A DNA stretch of 5,286 nucleotides from Sulfurimonas sp. (GTDB taxonomy: Bacteria > Campylobacterota > Campylobacteria > Campylobacterales > Sulfurimonadaceae), in assembly GCA_012963655.1 (NCBI GenBank), contig DTVI01000334.1, positions 1 through 5,286 of the forward strand, written 5' to 3'. Position 1 is the first letter of the stretch, and every line of letters begins with the position of its first letter. The notes under the pieces were generated by a model. It did no database searches. It saw only the letters and a program-made list of their open reading frames with translations, and was not told the origin of the DNA. Position numbers and translations under genes: made by a program. Of the stretch, positions 4,776-5,286 are shown one piece after another.

Positions 4776-5218
4776 AAGATATCCCCCCATTTCTAGAAAA
4801 TTATTATTGATTTCTAATACCTCTCCATCCATATCATGATGAATGTACATAAGATCCTTATCAACAAACTCATCTGTATTTATAAACTTAGAATTGAATT
4901 TGTCCACGACACCTTTATACTCAAAGACTAAGGAAAAAAATAGCTTATGACAAAGCTTTCTTACATTAGTGATGTAGACAGGGTATATAAAATTCTAAAA
5001 AGAAAAGATTTTTAAACCAATAAAAAGAAGTGTACTCAGTATCAATATACCAATCCAAATAAAGCCTTTTTCATTTCCTAATAAAAGTATACTGATTATA
5101 GGTAAAATAAAGAACAAAGACTTAAGACTGAAAACACAAGAATATCTATATAAAATTGTAAGACTTGAGCATTTAAATAATTAAGATAAATAAATGATTT
5201 GAAGATAGATAGTTTCAA
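4752..5218 (-). pseudogene. Broken minus-strand gene for a membrane protein of unknown function
   Basis: The reading starts at TTG 5218-5216 (AGG 8 nt upstream) with MKLSIFKSFIYLNYLNAQ... and runs 40 codons to a TAA at 5098-5096. The same region in the next frame is coherent and hydrophobic: SLKSLFFILPIISILLLGNE, then KGFIWIGILILSTLLFIGLK, ending in TAG at 4997-4995. One extra T in the T4 run (plus-strand A4 at 5131-5134) would join them into a two-helix protein of about 74 residues. After the TAG, the same frame stays open for 80 codons (NFIYPVYITNVRKLCHKLFF ... KDLMYIHHDMDGEVLEINNN ... FLEMGGYLL) to TAA at 4754-4752, with no start codon near its beginning. The protein-like composition suggests a former single gene with a frameshift and a nonsense mutation. 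Alternatives are an intact short membrane protein plus a separate remnant, or sequencing errors. I recognise no family. Confidence 0.6.
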
Positions 5219-5237
5219 ATTTCACACCTGTAAATTG

Positions 5238-5243
5238 ATTATA
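5238..5243 (-). promoter_or_regulatory. Consensus -10 box upstream of the broken minus-strand gene
   Basis: The minus-strand sequence is an exact TATAAT, 20 nt before the TTG start, with CAGGTGTG (5230-5223) between them as ribosome binding site. No -35 at normal spacing is seen; TTGGTG lies 22 nt upstream. An intact promoter and ribosome binding site on a gene with a broken frame suggest recent inactivation. Nothing further is supported between 5244 and 5286. Confidence 0.4.
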
Positions 5244-5286
5244 TTAATATAAGATAGTAAAAATCCACCAAGTAATAGCTTGTGAT

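Noticed and set aside
4995..4997. TAG read as pyrrolysine or another recoded amino acid
   Set aside because: Nothing in the window supports amber recoding, and the upstream frameshift already indicates a broken gene.
5096..5140. Programmed -1 frameshift in the minus-strand gene
   Set aside because: The junction region (GTGTTTTCAG) lacks a canonical X-XXY-YYZ slippery heptamer in the right phase, and a downstream TAG also breaks the frame. Decay is simpler.

Overview
The window is AT-rich, densely packed bacterial DNA that looks like Campylobacterota (Sulfurimonas/Arcobacter-like; genus not resolved). The strongest pointer is the order truB - csrA - ispE - smpB on one strand, which I recognise as a conserved cluster of that phylum. 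The protein sequences also have a Campylobacterota character, and TTG start codons are used freely (truB, ispE, smpB). This assignment comes from memory of the families, not from a search.

Layout. Positions 1-67 hold the end of an upstream reading frame and a 42-bp-period duplication whose first copy looks like a second truB translation start. Positions 60-2493 are a co-directional housekeeping block: TruB (tRNA pseudouridine 55), CsrA (post-transcriptional regulator), IspE (isoprenoid precursor synthesis) and SmpB (trans-translation). truB and csrA overlap. The two ~75-bp gaps before ispE and smpB are not empty. Each carries a short ATG-initiated open frame bridging the previous stop and the next TTG start, and each contains inverted repeats. 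The one before smpB places the Shine-Dalgarno sequence inside a hairpin. Converging on smpB is a minus-strand gene of unknown function (2477-2926), tail-overlapping it by 17 bp.

A 54-bp divergent gap leads into a second plus-strand operon (2981-4775). It encodes a PhyH-type Fe(II)/2-oxoglutarate oxygenase followed by a CidA/LrgA and LrgB membrane pair. The LrgAB family is linked to murein hydrolase control and, in several organisms, to transport of small carboxylates, so the cluster may combine an oxygenase with an export/import module.

The last 511 bp have no intact gene. On the minus strand, however, they contain a coherent but broken coding sequence: a TTG start with a ribosome binding site and a -10 box, a hydrophobic N-terminal half interrupted by a frameshift, then a TAG, then a further 80 sense codons ending inside the 3' end of lrgB. 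I read it as a decaying membrane-protein gene.

No tRNA, rRNA, CRISPR array, insertion sequence or convincing intrinsic terminator was seen. I found no strong evidence of a new defence or mobile system. The least explained items are the linking mini-ORFs with hairpins, the duplicated truB start and the broken minus-strand gene.
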